From contig CM062215.1 of assembly GCA_031216445.1 (NCBI GenBank), positions 7,772,001 through 7,836,000 of the forward strand: a stretch of DNA of 64,000 nt. Reading direction: 5' to 3'. This stretch comes from Lateolabrax maculatus (taxonomy: Eukaryota; Chordata; Actinopteri; Acropomatiformes; Lateolabracidae). Under the pieces are notes generated by a model that worked only from the letters and a program-made list of their open reading frames with translations, was not told where the DNA came from and made no database searches. Of this stretch, positions 12,108 to 25,146 are shown piece after piece. How positions within the stretch are numbered: position 1 is the stretch's first letter; every line of letters begins with the position of its first letter. The position numbers were made by a program, and so were the translations under genes.

Positions 12108-13402
12108 TCAAGCACTACCCCAAACCTGTGAGTCATCATTAACCTCCGTAAATGTTAAGGAGTGTCGTGGTTACTCTGCCCCTTTGTCGATTTAACTGCT
12201 GTGAAGTCTGTCCTCTGAAGGCCACCGTGCACTCCCTATACAGGCGATTATCAGTTCCACGACTGATTTGTTTCCCCGCTGTGCACTATATTACTGTGCT
12301 GTTTGGGTGCAACGCACCGTCCGTCAACCGAATGTCTGGGGTTTACCCCGTTCATTGTTGGTCGTGAAGTCTCCCTCCTGCGCATCTTCATTTGGAAAAT
12401 CGTATTCATAAGCTTACGCTTTCTTTCGGACTCTCTCGACATAATGGTCATCACTATGGGAAATAGTTTATGTTCAGTGTTCCCCTCTTCTTGTGCTGCT
12501 TTCTGGTTTTTCAGCTGGACAAATATGTCAAATAAAGACAAAGAATGCTTATAGTCAGGGTATATGAGTAGCCCTGATCCAGGACCGTCATACGTATGTA
12601 CATCTCCTGTAACTTGGACATTTTGGACTTTACATTGTATTGTTTTTAATAGAAGAGACCTCTCTTGGTCGGACTAAATCATGCTTTTTCTTACTTGGCA
12701 GTTGCTTAAAAGGTTGTTAAGAAGATAGCCTACGATCTAGTGAGTTAATATGTTCACCCTTTCAACGAGCTGCAGTAATGTCCGAGTTACGGGAGCGGGG
12801 AATGTAGTGCGACGGTCCTGGGACAAGGCGGCGATACAGGCAGCAGTAACGAGTGCTTCCCACCGTCGGGGCTCTTGTCTCGGACACACTCATGACAAAA
12901 GACAAAGGGCTGCGACTTCCAAATCCCCACAGTGATTAGAACACATGGAATAGCATTAAAAAATAAAATAATATAACACGACACGCATGCCATTACAGGG
13001 CAACACACGCTAAGCCTCCGGGGTTTGGACACCGAAGTAAAGACAATCAGTTACTGTCCATGTGGAAATGACATGCAATTAAGTCCCCAGCTATGCCAGG
13101 GCCATATTTGTCACTTTCATACAGAAACTGTCCTCCGTCTTACTTGCATAACTACTATGATTCCAGGACATTCCTCTGGCATATAGTCAGGTACATCCAT
13201 GCCAGTCTGTCTCTGAGTCTCTGTGTATCTGGTCCAGGCGCTTTCAGTCTACAGTTGCAGTCCTGTCTAAGGTTGTATGTCTTAAATTCATTGGTCCAGA
13301 GTCCTACATCCAGCACTTGAGACTTTTATCAGACGCACAGATTAAACTTCTTCCTAACAAATTGTTTCTTGTCTTATGAATCCTTTCTCCTTTCCTGCCG
13401 CC

Positions 13403-15754
13403 TCAACATTTCTTCACCAGACAGTGTTTGAAGGCGGAGGGGCGGGAACCCAGCGTGCAGCCCTTGGACAGTTTCCCGGCCTGGTCTTTGCACTGGACTG
13501 TCCGGCTCTGCCAGCCTGTGTCACAAGTCCTGGAGCAGGTCATCCAGGACCCCGTTACCCACTGGGGCCCTGGGGTTGGGGTGGAGGGACCCGGCGCTGT
13601 GGGCGGCCCTGGGGGAGCGGAGGAAGACGTAGCGGCGCTACTGGTCTTGGTGGTTCTCGTCATGGTCGAGACTGTCGTAGAGCTGTGCACCGGGGGCGAC
13701 TTTGGGCTGGTGAGGAGCGGAGCCGACGGCAGCTGCGGGGCCGCCCGGCGGGGCATGAAGAAGCTGTAGCGAACGTCCAGGGGCTTTTTAGCGTCTGTCG
13801 CCAGAATCTGGACCACCAGCGCTTCTTGCAGGGCCCCGGGACCCATGCTGTGAAGCCACTCGTCCCGCTGGCTCCAGCCGCTGTAGTTGAGCACAGAACC
13901 GTTGAGCGGGATGATCGTCTCCGAGGTCGAGATCATGAACTTGCCGTTCAGGAGGTACTCGCCGCTGGGCCGCCGGAGGGCCAGGTAGGCGGTGTAGCGG
14001 GTCTGGTCCTTGCCCTTGTGCTGACGAACCTTGACGTGGGTGGACCCGGCGGGGATCTTCACCACGTCAGTGTAGCCCTTACTGTTTGGCAAGAAAAGCA
14101 GAAGAGAGGTCAGAGATCAGTAAACAGCCACTACCGCGGATCTTTGTCCGTATGCAAAGACCGTCAAGTTCAAGCCCTCTTCTGTGTTTTTTTTCCCCCC
14201 CTCACCTCTTCTTGGTGAAGTTGCCCACGATGCGTATGCATCCTGTGCTGTCGCCTCCACATATGCCACACTTGTCAAACTGGAGCTTGGAGCCAATGAT
14301 GCCGTCGCAGCCCGTCCGTACACATTTCCCCTTCACGCACACCGAGCTGCTGTACGGGCGACACTCCGTCCCGTCTACTACCTGAAGACAAAAAGTCACA
14401 AAATCACCATTATCTTCCACGTTTCTTTCATTAATCACACTGCACCCATTTTTTTATTAAATTTGTTTAAAACAAACTCACCCTCTGAGAGAACACCACG
14501 TAGTATCCCGTTCCTTTTGCTCTGCAGGTCAACTTGCACACATCCTTAGGGAGGACTCCTGCGTACTTGGGCACCCACTCAACAAACGTCTTCACCCCTT
14601 TAGGATCCGTCTGGGGACCGTTGCGCACCTCACATTGCTCCTGCCGGAAAGTCTTATCTGGAAAAAAAAGTTCCATTTAAAGAGATTTGAAATTAGGGAC
14701 TGTATATAAACATTCGCTTGTACTAACGTAATCATGCATGCATTCTCAGGCTGTCACACTCACTTGCTGGTGGACACTGTGTGACGCTGCAGGACCGATA
14801 GATGGCTCTCTTCCCCGTGCAGTAGCGGCCGTTGTTCCGCGGCGGCGGGTTGTTGCACAGACGCTGGGCGAACTGCACCCCGCCTCCGCAGGATCTGGAG
14901 CACGCGCCCCAAGGACCCCAGGAACTCCAGCTGCCGTGGTTGGACGCCTGGGAGAGGGAGGGGAGGAACGAAGAGGAGGGAGGAGATGAAAGAGGAGATA
15001 GGGGGGAAATGACAGCCGAGGAGAGATCAGAGAGTAGAGAGGGATGAAGAGGAAAGGAAGAGAGAAAAAGAGGAGATGAGAGGGGACAATTAGTGCTTAT
15101 CGGACGTGTTGGTTGCTGGCCAAGCCACGTGTCACGGGGAGAGCTTTGCGATTAAGGATAATGTGGCATGTATTGTGGTGTGGAAAAGAGCTATCCTCAT
15201 GTGATAAGGCCACTCATTAAGACAGCGTGACTGGATCTGTGGTCTAACAGCTCACATGCAGCCCCTTAGGAACAGCCTGAATGAAATTCTTAGGGTACTT
15301 ATTTTTCCATTTTTCCAACCAGTGCTTCATGAGTCATCAGTGATAAAAATGACGGGATAAGTAGCATTTAACATTTTATGAGACAAAGTTGATTTTATAA
15401 TCCTGAAGTTCTGCAAAACATCTTTGGAAACAGCTTTTCCGTTAAGTTCCACCGCTGGGTCTTTATAGTACTTGGACCGCTTCTTTCCACAGTAAAAGCT
15501 ACTTAATCTGCAATCATACTACAAGAAATATAGAGAGGTTAAAAGACTCTGAAGTCTAAAATGGAGGGGCTTAACGTGGCTCCGAGCAGTAAACTGGTCG
15601 TCATACAAGGCAGTGAAAATGAAGCGAGTCAGAACCTGGGCCGGGTCCACACACGCAGCCGCCTGCCAAGGATCGAGTCAGCCTCTTCAGATGTCATGTG
15701 ACAAATAAACACAAAGAAAATACTCTTTCCCATTCTTTTTGACGTTCCCTCCCT

Positions 15755-15800
<46 letters not shown>

Positions 15801-18437
15801 GTCGACAGCCTGCCAAGAGCAGATTCGGTCCTTTAACTCACTGAGGCCAAATTCAATTTAGATCTGTTTAAGGAAGGCCAAGAGAACAAACATCACAGAT
15901 CAGCAGTGGCATAAATAACACAGACCACACAATGGAGTCACAAAAAGGAACCTGTGACATTGTTTTCTCTTCCAGTGTCTTTCTCTCCCTTTCTGCCTTG
16001 TCTTTCTTTTTTCTTAATAGCTGATAAGTTTGTACAATGTGGAAACGCATGCTTAAAATATCCGTTTTTGAACTATAAAAAGAAATCTATTTTGGATTTT
16101 AGCCATTTTTGTCTCTCTGTCTCCATGTCCTTTTCCAGTCCCTCCGCCTTACCGAGTAGTGTCTCTTGCGGGTCTTGTCCACGCACTTCCCCTGCAGGCA
16201 GATGCGTCCCTTCCCGCAGGGCGTTCCCTCCACGGCCGGCAGCTTCTTGGTCAGACACACCATCTGTCCCTGGCGGATCACGGCGCACCACAGCCGGGAG
16301 CACACGTCCATGCCCGGGCAGACCGTGTACTCGGGGCCGAAGGCCAGGCGACACTGGCGGACGGCGTCGTAGCTCTGCCCCGGGAGCTCCTCGGGGCCCA
16401 GCAGGGGCTGGCGAGGCGAGTCTATGAGACACTCGGCTGTGGCAGGAAAGAAGGAGGAGGGAATTTTACAAAAAGGCTCTGAAAACTTGCACACTCTTGG
16501 CTTGTGACTGGTGGATGAAAAGTCGACTGACAAACAAGGCCTGTATGACCTTTCACTCAACAAAAGTGCTGGGGCAGCAGCAGAAACTGTCAAGATTGTA
16601 AGTGGCTGTTGCTACATGAATTATGCCGAAAGCGATGGAATTTCTATGCAATTTTTCCCCTGACAATGCTTTATGGCCATAATGAATGAAACTACTTGAT
16701 GAAACGGGAATGCGAAGTATGAGTCATCTTGATTTCCTGCCAGTGATCTGTCTTTGGCAGCACTGCAACTATGGCCTTTAAGAAGTTAATAGGACTGTAA
16801 ATAACCGTATTAACAGAGATTACAGCGTTGTTTGTTAGTAAACAGCTCTCAGTGGATTTGTAGGTGAAGAAAATAAAACTTCTTCAGCATGGGAAAAGTT
16901 CTCACTATTAAAAGAACTGCAGATGTTTGCTGAGGCTCTTTCTTTCCCGCCCTTATTGCTCCACATCTCCTCCCGCACTCACCGTTGCCGTCGTCAAAGA
17001 AGTCGGTGATGGTGGCCGAGGTGCAGCGGCTCCACGGTTTGGAGGCGTCGATGGAGGTGAGGATGGAGGACATGAGCCGCTTGTCGCTGTTGACGCCGAA
17101 GCGCTCCTCGCAGAACTTGGAGTCGTCGTGGGACAAGCCGAGCAGGTGACCTGAGGTGCGAATGGGGTGGGGTGGGGGGGGGACATGGGCGCACAGTTTG
17201 AGTGGCGCTGACAAGACTTGCCTTGAGTTTGCACACGCAGCAGGAATGAGAAAAGAAAACACGGCGAGCGCTCAGGCATCAGGTGGGTGACATCAGACAG
17301 CACTCCCGCGATCCTAATCAACAAGTGAAATGTGCTGACAGATGCAAACATGCCCCGGCGTGTCTTGTTTGGGCGCTGGTGTGCGTGTGCGTATCCGTGC
17401 CTACCTATCTCGTGCGCCACGGTGAACGCGGCGTGAAGCCCGTCGTCCTCGATGACGGCGCAGCTTCTCTCCGGAGAGCAGATGGTGCCCACGTCCGCCA
17501 TGCCCAGGGTGTCGCAGGAGTGGTGGCCACAGAGGTCCTGGACGGAGGAAATACTGCAAGTTTAAATTCACACTTCATACAAAAAAACAGGGAAAACCTC
17601 ATCCCCAAGGCCTACAATCAAAGTATTGAAACTATCTGTGAGAATATCTAGTAATCTAGTGTAGTAGTGTAAAATTTCAGCCATTTTGGCGACACTAAGT
17701 AAAAGGTCAACAAAGTTGGAGGGCTTGTGCGAGACGGTTTCAAAAAGATCGATGCAGCAGAGCTCCATGCCCCAAAAACACTGGGTGCTACACCTCCCAT
17801 TATGCTTTTCAAACTCCACAACCCCAAGTTTGTGACACAGGCCCTCCATTAAATAAGACCAAGCTGAGATATTCAAGTGATGCCAGCTGAGTAGTACTTC
17901 TTGTGACTGGTGGCTCTGATATGTAAAATCAGCGGAGCGTCCCTTTCATTTTCACAGCTTTTAATTAATTCATTGATAAAATTCCTCCCTCTGCCTCCAC
18001 CATCTCTCTGTCTGCCTCATGGGGTGCCAGTACACAACACGGTATTGATCTTTGTTTTGATTCCCACACATGTCCATGCAGATGAGGCCCCGGGGGTGCT
18101 CTGCCTGGCCCTGCTGGGTGCAGAGATCAATCGGTTAATCATACCGTCACGTCAGAGCACACACGCCTGCACACGGGCCGGTGTGCATGTGCGTACACGC
18201 TCGCGACGCAGCAGAACGTGCATCCAAAAAAAGGAAAACGCGCACACACACACACACACACACACACAGCTCATCCCGTGGAGAGGATGAATCGTCATGT
18301 TGAGTGGCGCTGACAGGCCTGCTGGGTCGTGTGTGAGAGGCTCTCTGGGGAGGGTGTTTACCCGTTCCGGGCGGATCGGTTTGGAACAAACTGCCTTGTG
18401 TTCTGCGCTCACACACATGACTGACTGGGTGGGACCG

Positions 18438-18472
<35 letters not shown>

Positions 18473-18608
18473 AGAACACTCAGATGTACATTACTATCAG
18501 ATCCTACATGTTAATAAATGGGTACATTCTTGCACAGACAGACCCCATATAAATGCAAGCATGTGTAATATAGACTATACATACCTTATGGTGCACTCAC
18601 AAGCAAAT

Positions 18609-18640
<32 letters not shown>

Positions 18641-19431
18641 TTCTACAGAGAACAGGAAGAGAGTGCCTGCTTTTGCCAACTGACTGTTGGATACACAAGA
18701 AACAAACAAAAGACAAATCAAACACTCCAAAACTGTGCTGAAGTTTTCCATGTGCAGACGAGCTTGAAAACTATGGAGGGAAGCCTGTTTGTTTTGAATC
18801 AGGCGGTGAGAAGGTATAGAGAAGTTTGTCTCCACATCTTGTCTGTTTCTCTTTCTCCGTTTCCCACACTCTCTCGCCCTGACATTCCTTACACCTACGT
18901 CCATCTCATTTATTTATTCGTTCACCCCACCCCCACCCCCGCCCAGGCTATAGTACAAGAACTGGTTTTGTTGAAATCTTTCGTGTACATGCGGCTTTCG
19001 TTGTTACAACACAGGAAACAAGTGGGTGAAAAGTGGGAATCTCCCATAAGAAATTAAATGGTGACATGAAAAATACCTGTTAACCCAAAACTCACATCCT
19101 TATCTAGGGATTATTTACTTCTTTCCTTTGCCAAGTCTCTTCGCAGCTTTGTTTCCATCCAAAATCCTCTCACACAAGTATAAATAGAGGGAGGGAAAGA
19201 TAAATAAGGTCAGGAATCAGACACTGGGGGGAGAGGATGGAGGGATGCAGGAAATTAAACGGAGGAACTGAGGGAACGGGGAGTTACAGAAATATTGGCA
19301 AAATAACAGGAGAACAGGTGGCAAGCTGGTTGCGAGGGTCAGGAGACGATCAGAGCTGTGGATATGTGTGTTACAAGACCACTTGCAATATAAGCCAAGG
19401 CTTGTGTTAAACAAACAGCCAGCCAGACCCA

Positions 19432-19480
<49 letters not shown>

Positions 19481-22400
19481 ATCCCTCTTGCAGAGTGAGT
19501 TCAGAGTGAGTTTAGCTCTAGTCTGTGTGATGAAAACACACTGCAGGCTGATTCAACAAACCTGCTAATCAAAAGCAACAGCAACCAGCTCTCCATCACT
19601 GACCGGACGGGTGGCTAATGACGGGTCACAGGTGACTGACAGGCTGTCAAAAAATGGAATTCGGCTCCCTTTATACTTGTTCTCTATTACGTTTCGGTGG
19701 GAAAATTTGACTGTTTTATACACGTTAGCTCAGCCTTATGGACATATGATATTTGAGCGTTGGCAGCATAGCAATGAATATTTATGTTGCATTTTTGAAG
19801 ATAAGACCAATTGGCAACATGTACACGCAGATCAAAAGTGGCCCCGGTGCTGATATCTGTGGAACACCGTGTTTAACCTCACAACAGGAGGATGGAACAT
19901 TACGTATGTATACAACAATTTGCCACTCAGATATGAGCAGAACCAGCAAAGCACCGGCCCCTTGAGACCTATAATGTCTCTAACGATGCTATAAGCGGAT
20001 GTCATGGTCCACTGTGTCAGTAGCAACAACAACACGGGATCAGAATAACACATTTTAAAGGAGAAATTAAAACTATGACTAGTTTAAATTAGTAAATGGT
20101 GTTATTTGTCTTTGCAAGGAAACATGAGCCAGCCTAGAGTCGGTGCTCAAGGGAAACTTCAGACCATGATTGCAAACAGGAGTGCAGTTTAAAGTCAGCG
20201 ATGCATCACAGTGTGAAGAGGGTGAGGCCCGCGTGTTGTTGCCGAGAACTCTCTGGCCAGTTGTGTAAGTCGACAGACCTCGGAGGCTGGGGTCGGGGGT
20301 CTGGGATCCAGGAGCTGTCTGCAGGTTGTCAACATATGCCAGTCAAAGTGCAGCACGTGTGAAATATCGGGAACAGTCAAAACAAACAGAGGGACTGGCT
20401 GTGACGGGGGCGAGGGCTGGGAAATGTACACTTCAATGTACAGACACACACGTAAACACAGGGAGGAGGAGATGGGGGTGGGGGGGTGGGGGGGGGAGGA
20501 AGACAAGTGCACAGGAAAGGGAGGAGTCCAAACTACGCACATGTGCACATTCCCACATGGAGGAAATGGATTGTGTATAGGTACTTGCTGTGTCTACATC
20601 AGTGTGTTTCTTACATAAATCATCATAACATAAGGGCCTTCTCTGCGTTTCTGCAAACTATTATGGTTTATCAACTTCCAGTGGAATCATATGGTGATAG
20701 TGCAGAATTAAATTCTAGTTCCCTCAATTCAAACAGGAATACTGGCGAAAAAACACTAGTATTCTGCGCATCTTGACTCTTGTCCTTCCTGATGAAATAA
20801 CCCACTGCTACTACAATACTATACGAGCAATGCTGAGTTTAATCTTAATCCACTCATTTAGTATTGATTCTGGACTGTCAACTAAATGCGTAAAATGTGA
20901 AGGCAACACGTAAAAAATAACAAAAGTTTATGAAGTACTGTATTTTGAACGTATTATTACAAATTTGACAGTGGCCCAACCTCAACCCAGGTTGAAAAGG
21001 TCAGCACTTCAATATCACCGACATCACAAGTACCTGCCAGCGATGTCTATCCAAATATTTGAGCTATTGCTGCAAGAAAAAGAAGAAAATAATGTATGTC
21101 AATATCCCCACAGCTCTGCAGCCCTCCCCGACCACCTTACAGAAGGGCTTTGTCTGCTGTCCCGAGGCTCACAACAAGCGAACACAGCCATGCATAACAC
21201 TTAATGTTCCCATATACACGAATACACGCTCAGGACAGCCCCGAGTCCCCTGAATGTGCCCGTTGTTTTGTTCCGGTGCTGGTATGTGTGGAACAGGGTG
21301 ACACCGCCGCACGGGTCAGCTCACTGCGGGTACGGGGTGTTGGAGTAATTGGACCTGACCACAAAGAGACGAGTTCCCCTCCAACCCTGTGCACTCCTGC
21401 TGCCCTCCCCCCCATCCTCCCCCACCCTTCCACCCATCTGGGAACAATGGCCTGACTTTACAGTCACAAAGTCTTCAACGAGCTTCGGTTGGAGCCCGCG
21501 ATCTACCTCACAGTCGCACCGAGCACACATGAAAAGGGCTTATTTCTTTTCGCACATAAACTGCCGTTTGGTTACTTGACACCTCTGACATTCAGTTCAG
21601 TGGAACACTAGGCAGACCATTTCCCACAACACATGTGAACTGAATCTACCGTTTCCGCTGAAGTCACAAAGTTCTTTTCCTGAGAAAGTCCTGAGAAAAT
21701 AGTTAACACTACACCATGCCTCTTGTATCCAACTTCTTTCTTTCTTTCTTTCTTTCTTTCTTTTTTCTTCTTTTTCAACCCTAAACACAGCTATGTATGA
21801 GCTACCTGAGCCAAATAAAGTTATTTCCTGACTGGCGTCCTGTCAATGGAAACTCTAATGGCTCAATGCTGTTTGCAAAAAGACAAATTCTGTGCAGCTC
21901 TTGACATTGTGTGCGGGGATCTCTTCTGACAGCCACTCTTGCGAAAATGATTAATGGCTAAATGAAAGTGTGGTCCTCGGAAACGATACGGCAAAATGAA
22001 TATTTGTTCAGGACGTCAGCATCTTCGCAGTCCACAGTCTTTCCTTTTTAACACCGTAGCGGCAATGAGAGAGCAACGCAATGAGACTCTGTTTTCCTGC
22101 AGTGTTTGGATGTAAACTAACCGTAGCCGTGCTCGTCTGTCCGTTATAATGATCCACAAAGCAGAGGAGCAGCAATTTAAGCACTCAGCCAAAACACAGA
22201 GTCCTTAAATTGACTTTAATAGCCAAAGAGATCAAAGGTCAAAGTTAAAGTGAGGCGGTGGCTGCTCTCTTTGGCTTATTAAGGTCACGACCCCTGAAGT
22301 CAAGTCATGCATTAGCTATGTGCTTATTCTGCATACTGACCAGATTTAGGTGCAGTTGGGCTCATTTGTCCCGCAGACATGCAACAGATAGGGATCAGGG

Positions 22401-25146
22401 ACCCACCTCAAAGGTCTGTGCTTTGTTACAGGGGGCCCAAAGTCGAGGATTAGTCTCCCGTGGGATCAGCTGCGTCTTCTGCTGACAGGTCACTTCTACA
22501 GTATGACCTCCATCTTAAAGAGTGAAGGTGAGATGTGTGTGAATGACGGCCAGGAGGCAGGTTTATAAATGATGCAAGTGCTGCGACAGGTGAGAGTGCG
22601 GACAGATATACTGGTCTGTAAGGCGCACACTGGCCCTTTATTAGTCTGGGTTTCAACAGAGTTGTACCTTCTTGTGTCTACATTCAGTTTCGGAGGCTTT
22701 TCTCCTCTGAAAAGAACTAAAATCACGTGTAAACTCTGCAGACTTCAAGGCTTTGGTATGAAAAAGGTCTAATATAACGATATCGATAACAGTATGAGAT
22801 ACTGTGTGAAACCATGCATGCTTGTAAGCCGGAGCATGGACTGCTTTGAGATGAAAAGGCATTTTAAGTCAATGGTAAAGATACTGAGAGTGGATGGATT
22901 TTCTCTGTTTTAATAGGATCAAAGCCAAAGCAGAACAGAGAAAAATCCACAGCACACCACTGGTCATGTTTCGTTAGTTTCCTGTCCTGAGGCTGCCCTA
23001 GAGGTATGTGGGTGTCCATGACCGGCTGACCCTGCCAAACCCTGCCAAACCCCAACCACCGGTGGATGGCACCGTCTCCCGCCCCGGGATCCGTCAGTCT
23101 TGCCCGTGCAGGTGTAGCAGCAACGGGGTTACCAACCACCGTGAAGCCACACCCGGGGAGGTGAAGAAAAAAAAAAAAAAGGCATGCAGATCTGCTGCTG
23201 GCTCCCTGCGGCTTTCGGCCCGGGATAGGGAGGAGGAAGGAGGAGAGAGAGGCAGGGGTGGTGAAAGAAGGGATGAGTGAGTGCGGTCTGGGTAAACGTA
23301 AGGCCTCTTTCGCAGGGTGGGATGTGTTTGTTTTCCTGACAGCTGACAGACGCTTGGAGAGAGCGACTAGAGGGGGGGGGGAAAATGTGCGGACTGGAGC
23401 CATGAGAGAGGGAGTGAGGGAGGAAGTCCAAGGCCAGGGTGACTATCTAATTAACTGCAGTTTCAGGGGAGGTTTTTTTTTTTTGAGGGGGGACACACCA
23501 GGCGCAGGGAACACAGCATTTAGTAATATTTTTTTTCATATTCTGTACTGTAAATTATATTTACCTCTACTTAGCACTAGTACTCCAGTACTTTAATACT
23601 ACTCTATTTATGCATATGCTGACCTTTGCACCTTGCACTACTCGTCTGTACTCGTCTGTGATTGTCTGCACTTGTTACGCACCAATACACCACAGCAAAT
23701 TCCTTGCATGCGACAACCTACTCGGCACTAAACCCTGTTCCTGACGGACGCAGGCGGCTGCGTTACGCACGCCAAAAAAAAAAGGAGGAGGGAGAAACAG
23801 AAGAGTAGGAAAACATATAGAAGAGAGGCGGACAGAAGCTGGGTGCATGTGGGGAGCCCTCATCTGCAGGATCAAGGGTGGGGGGTCAAAGGCTGCACGG
23901 TGGACCGGCAGCCACTGCGCGCACCATCACAACAACAACAACAACAACAACAAACCGTGGCGTCACTGCGCGCTGAGCTGTGGAAGGGTGGGTGAGGTAG
24001 GTGGGGGTGTGTGTGGGGGAGAGAGAGTTTGTTTACCTGCCTGGTGAAGAGGATGGCGGCGTCGTGGTGCTGCGGGTGGTCGTCGTCCAGCGGGTTCTGC
24101 TGGTTCTGCCACTTGCAGAAGCTCTTGAGCGTCGCCGCCGCGTTCTGGGACACCTCCAGCCCGCGCTCCCGCTCGCCCACCGCGGCCACCCGCACCACCG
24201 ACAGCCGCACGGGGTTCTCGATGCTGGCGTGCCCGTACAGCCGCGAGGCGATGGAGGCCAGCGTGAGCAGGTAGTGGGTCAGGTCCTTGCCGTACTTCTT
24301 GGCCATGGTGTCGTCGGCCACCAGGAGCAGCTCCACGTGCCTGGCGCGGGACACCGACCTCCTGCGCCGCGCGCCGCGCCCCGCGGGCGGCTGGCCCCGG
24401 CCCCGCCGCCGCCGCCGCCGCCTCCGCTCCGGCGCGCCGTGGTCGTCTGCGTTCGCCGCCGCCGCCGCCGCCTCCTCCCGTCTCCCCTTCCCGCGACCTC
24501 CGCGCCGGCGCCCGCCCGCCGCGTCCCGCCGCCCGTCGCGCGTCCCGCAGCTCCCGCGCCCGCCGCCCGCCGCCTCGAAGCTGAAGCTCTCGCGCGTGAA
24601 GGCGTGCGGCGCGCCCTCCGCCTCGCCGTCCCGCGCGGCGCGCGCCCCGCGCCCCCTCGCCCCCGCCACGGGCGTGATGGTGTAGCGCGCGTGGCTCACG
24701 GCGAAGAAGCCGCCGAGCCCCCCGCCGCACAGGTCGAAGACGGCCAGGGACTCCGGGCTGGAGTCCACGGTGCCGCGGTACACGCACTCCCGCTGCAGGG
24801 GCGCGGGGCTCTCCCCCATCATGGCGCGCACGTACTGCGGGCTGAAGTGATGCGACAGCACCGACTCGTCCCGCTCCATGTCCAGCTGGAAGCGCCTCCC
24901 GTCCAGGTACAGCAGGTAGCCCGCCTTGCCTCCGCCGTGGTAGATCCGGTCAATGGCCCGCACCAGCCCGCCCGTGCTCCGGGCAGGTGCCAGCAGCGAG
25001 CCGTTCGCAGGTGGCGGGCGGGAGCCCCGGAGAGGGGCCGGCCCGGCTCCCAGCGCCAGCTCCACGACGCACAGCAGCAGCAGCGGCAGCGGCAGCAGCC
25101 GAAAGCAGAGCATGTCCCCGGCCAGAGCACCCAGGAGCCGCGCCAT
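13403..25146 (-). CDS. adamts5: ADAMTS5, secreted aggrecanase
   Basis: Coding exons, 5' to 3': 24037-25146, 17405-17537, 16983-17150, 16153-16436, 14764-14947, 14482-14657, 14206-14381, 13403-14081. Junctions are AG/GT and total 969 aa plus stop. Order: signal peptide (about 1-33), propeptide with Cys200 as a possible switch, furin site RRRR ending at 263, catalytic domain with [11 protein letters not shown] (412-422, zinc ligands His412/416/422, Glu413) and Met441, disintegrin-like region to about 565, central thrombospondin repeat (566-626), Cys-rich region, spacer (from about 744), a Ser/Thr/Pro-rich linker (about 856-916) and one C-terminal thrombospondin repeat (918-969). The two-repeat layout and near-identity of exons 2-4 with vertebrate ADAMTS5 exclude ADAMTS8. 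It is the main aggrecan-degrading enzyme in cartilage and also acts on versican. Oddities: an Arg/Gly/Ala-rich propeptide segment (about 200-263) and an overlapping upstream ORF. Confidence 0.96.
15755..15798. repeat. (CA)n microsatellite in adamts5 intron 4
   Basis: About 44 bases of uninterrupted CA, in the 1.2-kb intron between the exon ending at 16,153 and the exon starting at 14,947. The rest of that intron shows only a purine-rich patch (14,950-15,080). Confidence 0.97.
18241..18640. repeat. Cluster of three CA microsatellites
   Basis: Separate CA runs lie at 18,242-18,269, 18,441-18,470 and 18,612-18,638 within one 400-base stretch of adamts5 intron 1. Confidence 0.95.
19432..19476. 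repeat. (CA)n microsatellite
   Basis: About 45 bases of uninterrupted AC dinucleotide in adamts5 intron 1. Confidence 0.97.
19735..20050 (-). mobile_element. LINE reverse-transcriptase fragment, degenerate
   Basis: On the minus strand, short blocks resemble the central part of a non-LTR reverse transcriptase of the L2/Rex kind, in order and at expected spacing. They are a 'TDTVDHD'-like block, [17 protein letters not shown] (at about 19,910-19,975), a 'GVPQxSxxGPLL' block, a 'YMLPIG' block, and a block at the place of the catalytic YADD that here reads YAAN. Frame changes are needed between blocks and stops occur, so this is a dead fragment. The full-length element, its 3' tail and target duplication are not visible. 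Confidence 0.7.
21733..21765. repeat. (CTTT)n microsatellite
   Basis: About eight tandem CTTT units, followed by a T-rich run, in adamts5 intron 1. Confidence 0.93.

Larger units (their letters stand above)
10299..13402 (-). other. adamts5: Putative adamts5 3' UTR and flank
   Basis: No coding exon is recognisable between the adamts5 stop and the candidate poly(A) signal. The interval includes a transposon-like element (10,917-11,577), a CA microsatellite (12,055-12,105) and otherwise single-copy-looking AT-rich DNA. Whether all of it is transcribed is inference from the long 3' UTRs of ADAMTS5 orthologues. Confidence 0.4.
17538..24036 (-). other. adamts5: adamts5 intron 1 (6.5 kb)
   Basis: This intron splits the catalytic domain after residue 370. 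It holds microsatellites (18,241-18,640 and 19,432-19,476), a LINE reverse-transcriptase fragment (19,735-20,050), G-rich runs (20,471-20,500), a CTTT repeat (21,733-21,765) and A-rich or T-rich runs. No other gene or RNA was recognised. Confidence 0.85.

Noticed and set aside
13403..25146. Identity as ADAMTS8, with the 2,410-7,162 gene as ADAMTS15
   Set aside because: That pair has a similar domain layout, but the catalytic, disintegrin and spacer sequences read as ADAMTS5 and ADAMTS1 over long stretches, and the two match the known ADAMTS1-ADAMTS5 neighbourhood.
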